Assembly (NCBI GenBank): GCA_025355855.1
Contig: JANXYU010000022.1
Location: 1-41,458 of the forward strand
Direction of reading: 5' to 3'
Length of the DNA stretch: 41,458 nt
Source: Actinomycetota bacterium
Lineage (GTDB): Bacteria > Actinomycetota > JAHEXW01
Shown here: positions 17,051 through 26,083 of the stretch, piece after piece
Position numbering within the stretch: the stretch's first letter is position 1
Layout of the letters: every line of letters begins with the position of its first letter
Position numbers and translations under genes: made by a program
The notes under the pieces: model-generated
Told to the model about the DNA's origin: nothing
Seen by the model: the letters and a program-made list of their open reading frames with translations, nothing else
The model's database searches: none

Positions 17051-17545
17051 GTGCAAGCGATTGTTGTCTACGAGTCCAGGTGGGGTAATACCGCCGCCAT
17101 TGCCAAGGCAATAGCGGCTGGCTTGGGACCTGATGCCAATGTGCTGACTACGGATGAGGCAACGCCGGCGGCGGTTGCGGGCGCTGATTTGATTGTTGCC
17201 GGGTCACCGCTTTTGGGATTCACTTTACCGACAGAGGCGATGCTGGAGAGTATTAAGAATGACGCGAAGAACCCCGCGGCCGCGCCGGATGCTTCGCATA
17301 GTACAATGCGGTCATGGTTGGCCGGTCTGCCAGCCGGCTCGGGCGAGAGTGCATCATTTGAGACTCGCATCTGGTGGTCGCCTGGGAGTGCCGCGAAGAC
17401 GATCTTAAAAAGCCTGGAGAAAGCTGGCTATCGGGCCGCAGACGAGCCGCAAAAGTTTATCGTGACCGGCCGCGTCGGACCTCTAAAGGATGGAGAGCTG
17501 GAGAGAGCCCAGCTATGGGGCGCTGCCTTGGCGACTAAAGGTTGA
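17051..17545 (+). CDS. Flavodoxin-domain protein
   Basis: This 164-residue protein begins with the FMN phosphate loop YESRWGNTAAIA and has the second flavin loop LIVAGSPLLGF. This is the short-chain flavodoxin fold, here used either as an electron carrier or as a menaquinone-dependent oxidoreductase-like enzyme. The GTG start follows AAAGGA. It is last in the 14.5-17.5 kb string and converges with, and overlaps by 11 bases, the lipoprotein gene on the other strand. An interrupted Ala/Pro-rich stretch at residues 75-85 is a probable surface loop. Confidence 0.87.
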   Translation: MQAIVVYESRWGNTAAIAKAIAAGLGPDANVLTTDEATPAAVAGADLIVAGSPLLGFTLPTEAMLESIKNDAKNPAAAPDASHSTMRSWLAGLPAGSGESASFETRIWWSPGSAAKTILKSLEKAGYRAADEPQKFIVTGRVGPLKDGELERAQLWGAALATKG

Positions 17546-18131
17546 TGTTGTTTGCTTTTCGTTTGGCTTCGGCCTGATTCTGCAGCTTACCTGCTTCGGC
17601 GATGAGCTTACGGATAGCCTGTTCTTGTTCCGTGACTTGGGACAAGCGGGTCGGCGGAATCTGAAGGGGTGTCGCGTCGGCCGGCAAATCTTTAACCAAG
17701 TTTGTCGTTTCATTGAGAATCTCGACTGTCATTTTTTGGGCCTTTTGTTTTTTGGTTGTGGCCTCAATCAAAAGCCGTATATAGGCATGATAATCGGCCG
17801 GCAGAAGCAATTTATCGGCCGCCGCCAGATCTTTGCTCGCGGCCGTCAGCAGGGGTGCCTGCTGTTTGATTTTAGGACCGGATTTGTCGATTAATATTTG
17901 TAGCTGGGCACCGACTTTTGCGGTCGCCGGTATCTCTAGGGCCGTCGCCCAAGTACCGTTGATATCATTTTGCAGTTTGTCGAACTTGGTCAAAGCTTGA
18001 CGCGCGGCGGTGACGCGCTGCGCGGCGATGTTGTTTTTATAAGTTGGCGTCGCGCGACAACCAAAGCTAGCCAGACACAAGGTCAGGACCATCAACAGTA
18101 TTATTTTCTCAGACAAGGTTCGGCTGCTCAT
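17535..18131 (-). CDS. Predicted lipoprotein of unknown function
   Basis: This 198-residue exported protein has a signal peptide (residues about 8-24) ending in LCLASFGC, a slightly atypical lipobox, so lipidation at Cys is likely but not certain. The rest is strongly helical and rich in Lys, Ala and Gln (KAQKMTVEILNETTNLVKDL), suggesting a helical bundle. I choose ATG 18131 because AGGAG lies just upstream and the signal peptide then starts normally; the longer frame to 18227 adds an unlikely Arg-rich leader. It is divergent from the multiheme cytochrome gene. I recognise no family. Confidence 0.7.
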   Translation of the reverse strand: MSSRTLSEKIILLMVLTLCLASFGCRATPTYKNNIAAQRVTAARQALTKFDKLQNDINGTWATALEIPATAKVGAQLQILIDKSGPKIKQQAPLLTAASKDLAAADKLLLPADYHAYIRLLIEATTKKQKAQKMTVEILNETTNLVKDLPADATPLQIPPTRLSQVTEQEQAIRKLIAEAGKLQNQAEAKRKANNINL

Positions 18132-18233
18132 TTCTCTCCTTATATATTGGCGCCTATTCGCATCATAGCCTGCGGACGCACGTATCGGCAAACGCATGGG
18201 TCGCCAAAACGCTCGATACGGTATCATATTTAT

Positions 18234-19325
18234 ATGAAGCGAAGAAAACGCAATCGTAAGGGCGGTGCGAGGGTGCCTTTTTGGGCTCGCATCGTCCTTG
18301 TTATCCTCATACTGTTATTGTTCGGGGCCGCTGGCTTTGCCGGTTTTAGCCGGCCGGAAAGCTGCAATCTTTGCCATGTCATGCAATCTAGGGTTGATTC
18401 ATGGCGTCTCGATATCCACGCCAAAAATAACATTACTTGTCTTGATTGTCATGCGGACCGTGGATTTTACGGTGAAACAATCGCTCACGTGAGCGGTATC
18501 GGCTACCTTTTTAAGATCGGTGAGAAGACCGCGTTAGAATCAAAGGTTCCCAATAGCCGGTGTCTGGTGTGCCACTTTCCGCCCGGCAAAAGGGACAAGG
18601 ACGCCACCGCCCGCCTGCATTTCGCAGACTACCTGGACAACGGAGCGACCTGCGGCGATTGCCATATTGCTTTGGCGCATACGTCTAAGGGCGCCCGCGT
18701 CGACACGTCCAGGAAGAATCGCATCTGTGGTGGCTGTCACCCAGCCAACATGAACGAGATAGGCTTGGCGCAAGATCGGCATAAAGCCGCCTGCGAAGAT
18801 TGCCACAAGAATAGCGCCCGCCACGTGTTGTCGCCCCATCGAGACAATGTACCGTCGCCGGGTATGAGCGCGGAAGTTTGTTTGGAATGTCACAAGCCCA
18901 CCGACGGGACCCGATCAATGTGGGAGATGAGTAAACACGGGAATGTTAAACTCTCCTCCGATCTTAAAAAGAAACTCGTTGGCATCGGCGTCGTGAACCC
19001 GCCGGATGTGGTTACGTGCTCGGTATGTCACAACCCGCACACAGCCAAACCCAGGCTGGCGGGCGGGGAAATCTGTCTAACGTGTCACAAAACGAGTGAT
19101 ATGTATGCCAATGCCGGTCAGATAATGCCCGGTTGGCCGGCGTCGAGTTTTCACAATCGACACGCGGTCAACAAAATCACTTGTATCCAATGCCATATCG
19201 ACGTTTTGCCGGTCGCCAACAAAGGGTCTACGCAACACGGGTTTGACGTGACTACGACCCGTTGCCTTTTCTGCCATCCCGGACTGAACATCTCCGAACT
19301 CGCGCCCTCTATTATCCGGCGCTAG
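18234..19325 (+). CDS. Membrane-anchored 11-haem cytochrome c
   Basis: Eleven CxxCH haem-attachment motifs are present (CNLCH, CLDCH, CLVCH, CGDCH, CGGCH, CEDCH, CLECH, CSVCH, CLTCH, CIQCH, CLFCH) in 363 residues. A basic N-terminus and one hydrophobic helix (about residues 18-40) anchor it to the membrane with the haem part outside, as in NapC/NirT/NrfH-type quinol dehydrogenases. The first motif lies just after the helix, as in that family, but eleven haems is many more than their four. It should pass electrons from membrane quinol toward an external acceptor or partner reductase not encoded nearby. No ribosome site precedes the ATG. The neighbours (LysE, lipoprotein) do not explain it. Confidence 0.92.
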   Translation: MKRRKRNRKGGARVPFWARIVLVILILLLFGAAGFAGFSRPESCNLCHVMQSRVDSWRLDIHAKNNITCLDCHADRGFYGETIAHVSGIGYLFKIGEKTALESKVPNSRCLVCHFPPGKRDKDATARLHFADYLDNGATCGDCHIALAHTSKGARVDTSRKNRICGGCHPANMNEIGLAQDRHKAACEDCHKNSARHVLSPHRDNVPSPGMSAEVCLECHKPTDGTRSMWEMSKHGNVKLSSDLKKKLVGIGVVNPPDVVTCSVCHNPHTAKPRLAGGEICLTCHKTSDMYANAGQIMPGWPASSFHNRHAVNKITCIQCHIDVLPVANKGSTQHGFDVTTTRCLFCHPGLNISELAPSIIRR

Positions 19326-19328
19326 ATT

Positions 19329-19961
19329 ATGGCCATGTGGGTCTTTGCCAAAGCTATTGTTCTGGGGTTCGCCATAGCGGCTCCGCTCGGCCCGGTAAAC
19401 ATCCTCGTTATGCAGAGAACGCTTTCATCCGGACGAAAAATCGGTTGGCTCTCAGGCGCAGGCGCAGCTGTGGCCGATGGATTGTATGCTGCCGCCGCCG
19501 TGTCCGGCGTTAGTCTGGTGGCGGGTTTCTTAGCCGACAATCAGGTTTGGTTGCAGCTGGCTGGCGGAATTATCTTAATCTTATTGGGGACGCGCGTCGT
19601 GCTGGCGCATGTTTCTACGACCGCAGCCGAGCCGCCAGCCGGGCGCGGCCACGTATCCGCGTTTGCTTCGATGTTTCTCTTCAATCTTTTCAGCCCGGTC
19701 ACGATTGCGACCTATGCCGGGGCGATTGCCGGAATGGGAGCCGTTTGGCAAACAACCGGCGGCATTCTACAACCGGCGTTGATTGTCATGGGGGTCACGT
19801 GCGGTTCGCTATTGTGGGTCACTCTTTGGATAGTCGGCGCGCACAAGCTGAAAGGGATTCTCAGTGAGCGTTGGCTGCGCGGGGTTAATCTGATCGTTGG
19901 CGTGGCGTTGGGCGGGTTGGGGGCAGTGGCTCTAGTTCATAGTCTAGCGGCCGCGTTTTAG
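19329..19961 (+). CDS. LysE/RhtB-family exporter
   Basis: This 210-residue membrane protein has about six helices. The N-terminal AIAAPLGPVNILVMQRTL is the LysE-family signature, and FLFNLFSPVTIATYAG is the matching motif in the fourth helix. Members export amino acids or related small molecules. The ATG begins three bases after the cytochrome stop, so the two are co-transcribed, which is an unusual pairing. Its stop codon overlaps the stop codon of the convergent EamA gene. Confidence 0.87.
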   Translation: MAMWVFAKAIVLGFAIAAPLGPVNILVMQRTLSSGRKIGWLSGAGAAVADGLYAAAAVSGVSLVAGFLADNQVWLQLAGGIILILLGTRVVLAHVSTTAAEPPAGRGHVSAFASMFLFNLFSPVTIATYAGAIAGMGAVWQTTGGILQPALIVMGVTCGSLLWVTLWIVGAHKLKGILSERWLRGVNLIVGVALGGLGAVALVHSLAAAF

Positions 19962-20851
19962 GTCTCCAGGCGCCCCACAGCGCCTTCGCGGGCGCGGCGC
20001 GGACCTAACTCTACAAGGTACATAGCAGCCAACACCAGTGCGCCGCCCAGCACCGTCCGTATCCCTAGGTGCTCCCCGCCCAGCCAGACGGCGAATAGTC
20101 CCGCGAATACCGGTTCCATCGTCATCACGATCGCGGCTCGCGTCGGAGAGATTATCGCTTGCGCCCAGGTTTGAATAACGAAGGCAAAAGCGGTCGCGAA
20201 AACAGCGGTAACCAGGATAGCCGTCCAGGCCGCGGTGTCTGGCGGCAACATAATGCCTCCGGGGAGCGCGGCAGCGCCGCAGACCAATGTGACTACACCC
20301 AACTGCACGACTGCGAGGGCGTAGGGGTTGCGTCCGGCCGACCATTCACCCAGAGCAACTATGTGTACCGCGTAGATTAAGGCGCACAAGAGTGTCAGCA
20401 ATTCGCCGCCACCGATTGAGAAACCGCGCAGTGATATTATCGCCAAACCGAGCGTCGCGACGCCTACGCCAGCCCAGGCGGCTCGTCCGACTGGACGGCG
20501 CAAAAACAACCCCGCAATAATGGGCGTGAAGACGACGAACATGCCAGTTATGAAACCAGAGACGGCCGCCGAGGTATGGGCCAGGCCGAATGTCTGCGCG
20601 ACGTAACCCGCTCCCAAGAGGAGCCCTAGGACGGCGCCGCGTTGCCAGTCTGCCATTGATAGTTTCTTGAGGACAAGCGGGCGGATCATAATCATAAGCG
20701 TTGTCGCTAAAGCGAAGCGGACGGCGAGGAAATCCATGACGGGCATTCGGGATATCGCGTCCTTGACCATTACGAACGTCATACCCCAGGCCGCGGTCAC
20801 TAGAACGAGTGAGGCTATGGCAATAAATTGTTTGTCTGGTTTAAGCCGCAA
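19958..20851 (-). CDS. EamA/DMT-family transporter
   Basis: This 297-residue protein has ten predicted helices arranged as two EamA repeats. The first starts with LVLVTAAWGMTFVMVKDAI and the second with ALIYAVHIVALGEW. The repeat-end signatures AVSGFITGMFVVFTPII and RAAIVMTMEPVFAGLFA are clear. DMT transporters move metabolites or drugs, usually out of the cell; the substrate cannot be told. The gene is a single unit convergent with lysE and divergent from the amino-acid importer. Confidence 0.9.
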   Translation of the reverse strand: MRLKPDKQFIAIASLVLVTAAWGMTFVMVKDAISRMPVMDFLAVRFALATTLMIMIRPLVLKKLSMADWQRGAVLGLLLGAGYVAQTFGLAHTSAAVSGFITGMFVVFTPIIAGLFLRRPVGRAAWAGVGVATLGLAIISLRGFSIGGGELLTLLCALIYAVHIVALGEWSAGRNPYALAVVQLGVVTLVCGAAALPGGIMLPPDTAAWTAILVTAVFATAFAFVIQTWAQAIISPTRAAIVMTMEPVFAGLFAVWLGGEHLGIRTVLGGALVLAAMYLVELGPRRAREGAVGRLET

Positions 20852-21018
20852 CTGCCCTCAGTCCTCAATATTGCGATCTCTTTATAATCCGACCCTACGC
20901 GAACTCGTTAATTATAGACCAGACCCGCCGTCTAAGATGAGATTGACTTATAGCCCTAGTCATTGGACAATATAGCCATTGTTTTTATCCGCGTTTCGAA
21001 AACAACAGGGGGTAGCTG

Positions 21019-21831
21019 ATGGTGGTAAAAAAGGGTTTGGTCACGGCTGTTGCGGTGGCGGTAGTGATGCTAGCGGTTCTACTAGTTGCCGGATGTGCAA
21101 CGACCACAACCACGACGACTACGAAAGGGATTGCGGGGATCACAACGATCAAAGCAGGCGAGCTGCAAATTGGCAGCGATACGTCTTTCCCGCCGTTCGA
21201 AACGCTTGAAGGTAATAAGGTCACAGGGTTTGACGTGGATCTAATGACCGCGATCGGCAAGAAAATGGGCTATAAGGTCGTTTTCGTGACGGCCAATTTC
21301 GATGGCTTGATTCCTTCGTTGAAGTCGAAGAAATTTGATGGTGTCGCCACCGCGATGACCATCACCGCCGATCGGAAGAAAGAGATCGCGTTTTCCGACC
21401 CATATATTGACTCCGACCAGTCGTTGACGGTGAAGGCCAACTCGGGAATCAAGAGTACCAAAGACCTGACCGGAAAAGCTATTGGTGCTCAGACGGGCAC
21501 CACAGGCGAGAAATGGGCGCAGGAAAACTTGATGTCAATCGCGAAAGACAAAGCCATCAAGTCTTACCCGACGGCGACCGAGGCCTTTACAGCCCTGGAA
21601 GCCGGGCAAATAGACGCAATTATTAACGACTACCCGGTCAGCGCGTTTATCGTTAAAGATAAGCCCGAGCTCGCGTTGGTTGAGAAGATTAAAACGAACG
21701 AGAAGTACGGCTTCGCGTTTCGCAAAGAAGACACAAAATTGGTTTCTGAGGTTAACAAGACGTTAAAAACCTTAAAGAGCAATGGCGAGTACGACAAGAT
21801 TTTCGAAAAATGGTTCGGGAAGACGAAATAG
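21019..21831 (+). CDS. Polar amino-acid ABC transporter, substrate-binding lipoprotein
   Basis: This is a family-3 solute-binding protein of 270 residues. The signal peptide ends in the lipobox LLVAGC, so it is a membrane-tethered lipoprotein, as expected without an outer membrane. It is followed by an unusual run of eight threonines as linker. The binding domain shows LQIGSDTSFPPFE, GFDVDLMTAIGKKMG, IPSLKSKKFDGVATAMTIT (ligand-binding Thr/Arg region) and GQIDAIINDYPV. The binding of glutamine, glutamate, arginine or similar is expected. AGGGGGT precedes the ATG. The permease and ATPase genes follow. Confidence 0.95.
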   Translation: MVVKKGLVTAVAVAVVMLAVLLVAGCATTTTTTTTKGIAGITTIKAGELQIGSDTSFPPFETLEGNKVTGFDVDLMTAIGKKMGYKVVFVTANFDGLIPSLKSKKFDGVATAMTITADRKKEIAFSDPYIDSDQSLTVKANSGIKSTKDLTGKAIGAQTGTTGEKWAQENLMSIAKDKAIKSYPTATEAFTALEAGQIDAIINDYPVSAFIVKDKPELALVEKIKTNEKYGFAFRKEDTKLVSEVNKTLKTLKSNGEYDKIFEKWFGKTK

Positions 21832-21852
21832 TCTAGACCAAGATAGCAAATA

Positions 21853-21891
21853 CAGGAGGGCTCGCGCCACAGAACGGCGCTAGCCCTCCTG
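21853..21891 (+). terminator. Stem-loop between binding-protein and permease genes
   Basis: CAGGAGGGCT pairs with AGCCCTCCTG and an inner GCGCC pairs with GGCGC. No T-run follows. Such intercistronic hairpins in binding-protein operons usually stabilise the upstream message or lower read-through, so that the binding protein is made in excess. The stem also hides a GGAGG, which could prevent false initiation. Confidence 0.6.
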
Positions 21892-21913
21892 CTACGAAAA
21901 GGAATAAGCGCGC

Positions 21914-22636
21914 TTGTCATTCTTAACTTCCATATCGAACTGGCTGGACAGTATCCCGGTAATTCATCAGTTCGCCTCACCTAAGATTCTGGCCAGCGTT
22001 TTCCCCTTTCTGTTGGAAGGCGCCAAGCTAACAATCCTGTTTGCTGTTCTAGGTGAGTTGTTTGGAATCCCTTTAGGCTTGTTAGCTGCGGTCTTCAAAC
22101 TATCGAAACTTAAAATCCTAAGGGCGCTCGCCACCGTTTACGTCGACTTTTTTCGCGGCACGCCGCTTCTTGTCCAACTCTATATCGGGCTGTTCGCTTT
22201 GCCGATAGCGTTTCCGGTGATTCAAAAGATTCCGGACTTCACCTTCTATGGTGGGGTCGCGGTTCTCGCCATTAACAGTGGCGCTTATGTCGCGGAAATA
22301 TTCAGGGCAGGTATAGAGTCGATTCACAAAGGCCAGATGGAGGCGGCCCGCAGTCTCGGCTTCTCTTATCTTAAAGCTATGTGGTATGTCATAATTCCGC
22401 AGACATTCCGCCGCGTTCTGCCACCGTTGACCAACGAGTTCATCGCCCTGCTGAAGGATACCGCGTTGCTGAGCGCCTTAGCCATTACGGAGCTGGCAAT
22501 GAAGGCGCGCTATCTGTCTTCCTGGAAAGCCAATGTCAGCCCATTCATGGGTGCCGCGCTGATTTACCTAGCCATGACGATCCCTCTGACCAGGCTGGTC
22601 GCGTACATGGAAAAGAGGTTGGCTATCAGTGATTGA
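21914..22636 (+). CDS. Polar amino-acid ABC transporter, permease
   Basis: This 240-residue permease of the HisMQ/GlnP family has about five helices. The conserved EAA loop that contacts the ATPase is present: [20 protein letters not shown] then IPQ. The early [13 protein letters not shown] motif is typical. The best start is TTG 21914, ten bases after AAGGAAT; no ATG gives full length. Only one permease gene is present, so a homodimer is expected. Its end overlaps the ATPase start by eight bases. Confidence 0.92.
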   Translation: MSFLTSISNWLDSIPVIHQFASPKILASVFPFLLEGAKLTILFAVLGELFGIPLGLLAAVFKLSKLKILRALATVYVDFFRGTPLLVQLYIGLFALPIAFPVIQKIPDFTFYGGVAVLAINSGAYVAEIFRAGIESIHKGQMEAARSLGFSYLKAMWYVIIPQTFRRVLPPLTNEFIALLKDTALLSALAITELAMKARYLSSWKANVSPFMGAALIYLAMTIPLTRLVAYMEKRLAISD

Positions 22637-23357
22637 GCTAGTCGACGTTCACAAGTACTTCGGTCATAGCGAGGTCTTAAAAGGTATCAATCTTAAGGTT
22701 GAACAGGGTGAGGTAATTGTAGTCATCGGCCCGTCCGGTTCTGGCAAATCGACGATGTTGCGCTGCATAAACAAGTTGGAAGACGTCACTAAAGGACACA
22801 TCTACATCGACGGCCAAGACATCACCGATCCCAAAAACGACATCAACGCTTTGAGGCAAAAGGTTGGCATGGTCTTTCAATCATTCAACCTGTTTCCCCA
22901 TTTGACGGCCCTTCAAAATGTCACAATCGCTCCTATACGGGTGCAGAAGAAAGATCGCCGGGACTCGGAACAAAAGGGCCGTGACATGCTGGCTCGAGTC
23001 GGGCTGACCGGCAAGGAAGACTTTTTCCCCTCTAAACTGAGCGGAGGCCAGCAGCAGCGAGTCGCCATAGCGCGCGCGCTGGCGATGGAGCCTGAAGTAA
23101 TGTTATTCGACGAGGTTACCAGCGCCCTTGACCCCGAGCTCGTCAAAGAGGTTTTAGACGTCATGAAGAATCTGGCGCTGGGCGGTATGACAATGGTCTG
23201 CGTAACCCATGAGATGGGCTTCGGCCGAGAGGTCGGAACCCGGGCGATCTTCATGGATGAGGGCGTTATCATGGAAGAAAATACGCCTGCGGAATTATTC
23301 GCCAACCCGCGAAATAAGCGCACGCAAGCTTTTTTGGGAAAAGTCCTGGCACAGTAG
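22629..23357 (+). CDS. Polar amino-acid ABC transporter, ATPase
   Basis: This 242-residue GlnQ/HisP-type subunit has Walker [14 protein letters not shown], signature [15 protein letters not shown], Walker [15 protein letters not shown] and the switch His in CVTHEMGFG. The proline usually following DE in Walker B is Val here, a variation seen in this family. The GTG start overlaps the permease stop by eight bases. With the upstream lipoprotein and permease it completes an ATP-driven amino-acid importer. Confidence 0.95.
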   Translation: MIELVDVHKYFGHSEVLKGINLKVEQGEVIVVIGPSGSGKSTMLRCINKLEDVTKGHIYIDGQDITDPKNDINALRQKVGMVFQSFNLFPHLTALQNVTIAPIRVQKKDRRDSEQKGRDMLARVGLTGKEDFFPSKLSGGQQQRVAIARALAMEPEVMLFDEVTSALDPELVKEVLDVMKNLALGGMTMVCVTHEMGFGREVGTRAIFMDEGVIMEENTPAELFANPRNKRTQAFLGKVLAQ

Positions 23358-23390
23358 TAACCTTTGTCATTTGCGTCTGATAAAACTCAC

Positions 23391-23434
23391 GTTCATCTAC
23401 TCTTCACATTTCTGCTACGACCTGTTCACATGAC
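23391..23434 (+). promoter_or_regulatory. Four 11-bp phased units resembling a PHO box
   Basis: Consecutive 11-mers begin GTTCATC, CTTCACA, TGCTACG and GTTCACA. Three of the four carry [G/C]TTCA at the same place, in an 11-bp period. Direct 11-bp repeats with GTTCAC-like half sites are the binding pattern of PhoP/PhoB-family response regulators in actinobacteria and others. The block ends about 50 bases before an ABC permease start and just upstream of AT-rich sequence TCATATAAATA, a possible -10 zone. The regulator identity is inferred. Confidence 0.45.
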
Positions 23435-23484
23435 ATTGCTATGGTGGTCATATAAATATATTGCTGTTTAGACAAGGAGAAACT

Positions 23485-24876
23485 ATGGGTTCGCTAAGCC
23501 GCGGCGGGAAAAACGCCTTTCGTAACGTCGTTAGGACAATATCTATAACCATGATTGTCGGCCTCAGTATTGGGCTGGCGTTGGTAATGGTTCTTTCCCT
23601 TAAGGCGGTGCAAAGCAGGATCGACAGCGTAAAAAGCCAGATCGGCAACAACATCACGGTCTCTCCGGCCGGCGCCCGCGGTTTCGAGGGCGGCGGAGAA
23701 CCGCTCACGCAAACGGAAATGAAGGCCGTGGCGACCGCCGCGCATGTTGTCAAAACCACATATACCTTGTCTGACCGTGTTACAACGGGCGACACGACAA
23801 ACCTGACCGCGTCAATAGATTTGGGAACCCTGGGGCGACGGCAGCGCAACTTCAATAACAACAATACCGATCAGACGGGCCCGCCTCCGGGAGCGGCGGA
23901 ACGGCAGTCGGGAGGGAGCGGTGGAACAACCACCCGGACATTTACTATGCCGGTAATGATTACCGCGACTAACAATTTAGCCAGCACCTCGGTCGCCGGC
24001 GGCAGCAAAATGACTATAACCGCGGGGACTTTACCGTCCGGCGGGAGCAGCGCTGACGTTGCCGTTGTAGGCAAGGCTTTAGCGATAAAAAACAACTTAA
24101 AGGTTGGGTCGACCTTCACCTTGTACACCAAAACGATAAAAGTCGCAGCGATATTTGACGCGGGAAATGCTTTCGCCAACGGAGGGCTGCTGATGCCGCT
24201 CGCTACGCTGCAGACGCTCTCAGCTCGGCCCAGTGAGATTTCGGCAGCGACTGTTCAGGTCGACTCCATCACAAATGTGGACGCGGTGGCTAAAACGGCG
24301 ACCGCGAAATTGGGCAGCAAGGCCGATGTTGTCACCCCAACAGATACGTCAAGTTCCGCCATCACGCCTTTGGAGAACATAAAGACTATCGCCACGTATA
24401 GTTTGATCGGCTCCTTGGTGGCCGGCGCGGTTATTATTCTGCTGACGATGCTGATGATAGTGCGCGAACGTCGGCGGGAGATCGGCGTCCTAAAGGCGAT
24501 CGGATCATCGAACGTATCTATTGTGACGCAGTTCATAACCGAATCGACGGTGCTTACCTTGTTGGGTAGCGCCTTCGGCGCGATTTTGGGCATATTGCTC
24601 AGTAATCCGATCCTAAAAGTCATGGTTTCCAATAGCCAGTCGACAACCGGTCAGGCATTAAGGGGTCCAGGCGGCGGCGGTTTTGGGGCCATGCGCGCCG
24701 CGTTTTCCGGCGGACCGGGGATCAGGACGGCGCTGCAAAACATTCAAACCAGTGTCGGACTCGATTTATTGCTGTACGGACTTCTGGCCGCGATAATCAT
24801 CGCGATTATCGGCAGCGCCATACCTGCCTGGATGAGTGCCAGGATACGCCCGGCCGAAGCTATGAGGAGTGAATAA
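23485..24876 (+). CDS. MacB/FtsX-type ABC permease
   Basis: This 463-residue membrane protein has an N-terminal helix (TISITMIVGLSIGLALVMVL), a large extracellular MacB-like domain of about 270 residues with a Gly/Pro-rich loop, and three C-terminal helices with the FtsX signature (MIVRERRREIGVLKAIGSSN). These permeases work mechanically on extracytoplasmic substrates rather than as channels. I begin at ATG 23485 after AAGGAG. The ATPase and a small anchored protein follow with no gaps, forming a three-gene unit behind the PHO-box-like repeats. Glycine-rich low-complexity segments near residues 125-145 and 390-410 are unusual. Confidence 0.9.
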   Translation: MGSLSRGGKNAFRNVVRTISITMIVGLSIGLALVMVLSLKAVQSRIDSVKSQIGNNITVSPAGARGFEGGGEPLTQTEMKAVATAAHVVKTTYTLSDRVTTGDTTNLTASIDLGTLGRRQRNFNNNNTDQTGPPPGAAERQSGGSGGTTTRTFTMPVMITATNNLASTSVAGGSKMTITAGTLPSGGSSADVAVVGKALAIKNNLKVGSTFTLYTKTIKVAAIFDAGNAFANGGLLMPLATLQTLSARPSEISAATVQVDSITNVDAVAKTATAKLGSKADVVTPTDTSSSAITPLENIKTIATYSLIGSLVAGAVIILLTMLMIVRERRREIGVLKAIGSSNVSIVTQFITESTVLTLLGSAFGAILGILLSNPILKVMVSNSQSTTGQALRGPGGGGFGAMRAAFSGGPGIRTALQNIQTSVGLDLLLYGLLAAIIIAIIGSAIPAWMSARIRPAEAMRSE

Positions 24877-24877
24877 C

Positions 24878-25600
24878 ATGATAAAAGTCACCGACCTTAA
24901 GAGGTACTTCAAAACCCGCGACAATACTGTTAAAGCTGTCGATGGGGTTGATCTGACTCTAGACGAGGGCATACTGGCTTCGATAATCGGGACGAGCGGC
25001 AGCGGTAAAAGCACGCTGCTGGCGCTGCTGGGCGCCCTCGACAAACCTTCGGAAGGCACCATCGAGATTGACGGACAAGATGTTACGAAGATGGGCGGCC
25101 GGCAGCTGACCGCCTATCGTCGGGATAAGGTCGGCTTTGTGTTTCAGGCCTATAACTTGATACCGAACCTATCCGCGATTCAAAATGTCATGATTCCGAT
25201 GGAATTTGCCGGCGTGAAACGGGGCGAAAGACGCGCTCGAGCAGAGAAGCTGTTAGAACAGGTCGGTTTGGATAAGGAAAAGCAGAATCGCAAGCCGGGC
25301 CGCTTATCCGGGGGTGAGCAACAGCGGGTCGCGATCGCCCGCGCGCTGGCCAATAGGCCAAAATTAATCTTAGCTGACGAACCGACAGGCAATTTGGACA
25401 CGGAGACAGGCAAAGTAATCGTTAATCTGCTGCACGACCTGGCAAAAACGGAGAAGGCGACGATCTTGGCCGTGACGCACGACGCTGAGATTGCTAAACA
25501 AACGGACGAAACGTTCAAGATTCAGGACGGCCGGATCGTCGGCAACAATAAGAATCATAACGGCAAAAGCCTAAGTGAAGAGGCGAAAACTGATGGATAA
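24878..25600 (+). CDS. MacB/LolD-type ABC ATPase
   Basis: This 240-residue ATPase has Walker [16 protein letters not shown], signature [15 protein letters not shown], Walker [17 protein letters not shown] and switch His (AVTHDAEIA). The DEPTGNLD form is diagnostic of the MacB/LolD/FtsE group that partners FtsX-like permeases. ATG 24878, eight bases after GGAG, is preferred over the GTG nine bases earlier. The end overlaps the next gene by eight bases. Confidence 0.94.
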   Translation: MIKVTDLKRYFKTRDNTVKAVDGVDLTLDEGILASIIGTSGSGKSTLLALLGALDKPSEGTIEIDGQDVTKMGGRQLTAYRRDKVGFVFQAYNLIPNLSAIQNVMIPMEFAGVKRGERRARAEKLLEQVGLDKEKQNRKPGRLSGGEQQRVAIARALANRPKLILADEPTGNLDTETGKVIVNLLHDLAKTEKATILAVTHDAEIAKQTDETFKIQDGRIVGNNKNHNGKSLSEEAKTDG

Positions 25601-26081
25601 GGTAACTAGAAGCATCCTGATCATAGTGGGAACTGTGGCCCTGGCCGGAGGTATCGCTGCCAGCTCTTTCTTTGGGGGCGCGGCTTGGCAGCGTGGTCAA
25701 GACACAACGACAATCAGCGCCAATACAGCTTACGGGCAAAATTCCACAAATGGCAACAGCGGCCCAGGTGCTGGGAGCGGAAATGGACGGCCAGGACCGG
25801 GTGGCGCCGGCAGGCAAGGTTTCCGGCCCGGGGGTATGCCCGGGGGTACCGCGGGTACGATCCAGTCAATTTCCGGCAATACCATTACAGTCAAACTAGA
25901 CAACGGAACCGTGGAAACGGTGACTATGACCGCCGACACGATTATTGCTAAAAGTCAAACCGCGGCGTCAGCGGATTTGGCCGCCGGCCAGACCGTTCAA
26001 GTCGCGGGATTACCGGCAGACAACGGCGCAAGCGATGGTTCAGGCGGCATTACAGCCAGGCAGATTACGATCAAGCAATAG
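25593..26081 (+). CDS. Small membrane-anchored protein with Gly/Pro-rich linker (DUF5666-like)
   Basis: This 162-residue protein has an N-terminal helix (about residues 6-28), then a 55-residue Gly/Asn/Pro-rich linker (GPGAGSGNGRPGPGGAGR), then a compact beta domain. That domain contains AGTIQSISGNTITVKLDNGT and VTMTADTIIAKSQT, resembling the DUF5666 barrel. It is co-translated with the MacB-like ATPase (eight-base overlap) and is the last gene of that unit, so it may be an extracytoplasmic accessory in place of a MacA adaptor. ATG 25593 is preferred to GTG 25575. The functional assignment is open. Confidence 0.7.
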   Translation: MDKVTRSILIIVGTVALAGGIAASSFFGGAAWQRGQDTTTISANTAYGQNSTNGNSGPGAGSGNGRPGPGGAGRQGFRPGGMPGGTAGTIQSISGNTITVKLDNGTVETVTMTADTIIAKSQTAASADLAAGQTVQVAGLPADNGASDGSGGITARQITIKQ

Positions 26082-26083
26082 CA

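Noticed and set aside
17970-18233. N-terminal extension of the multihaem cytochrome frame
   Set aside because: It runs antisense through the lipoprotein gene and its promoter; the basic residues and membrane anchor begin naturally at ATG 18234.
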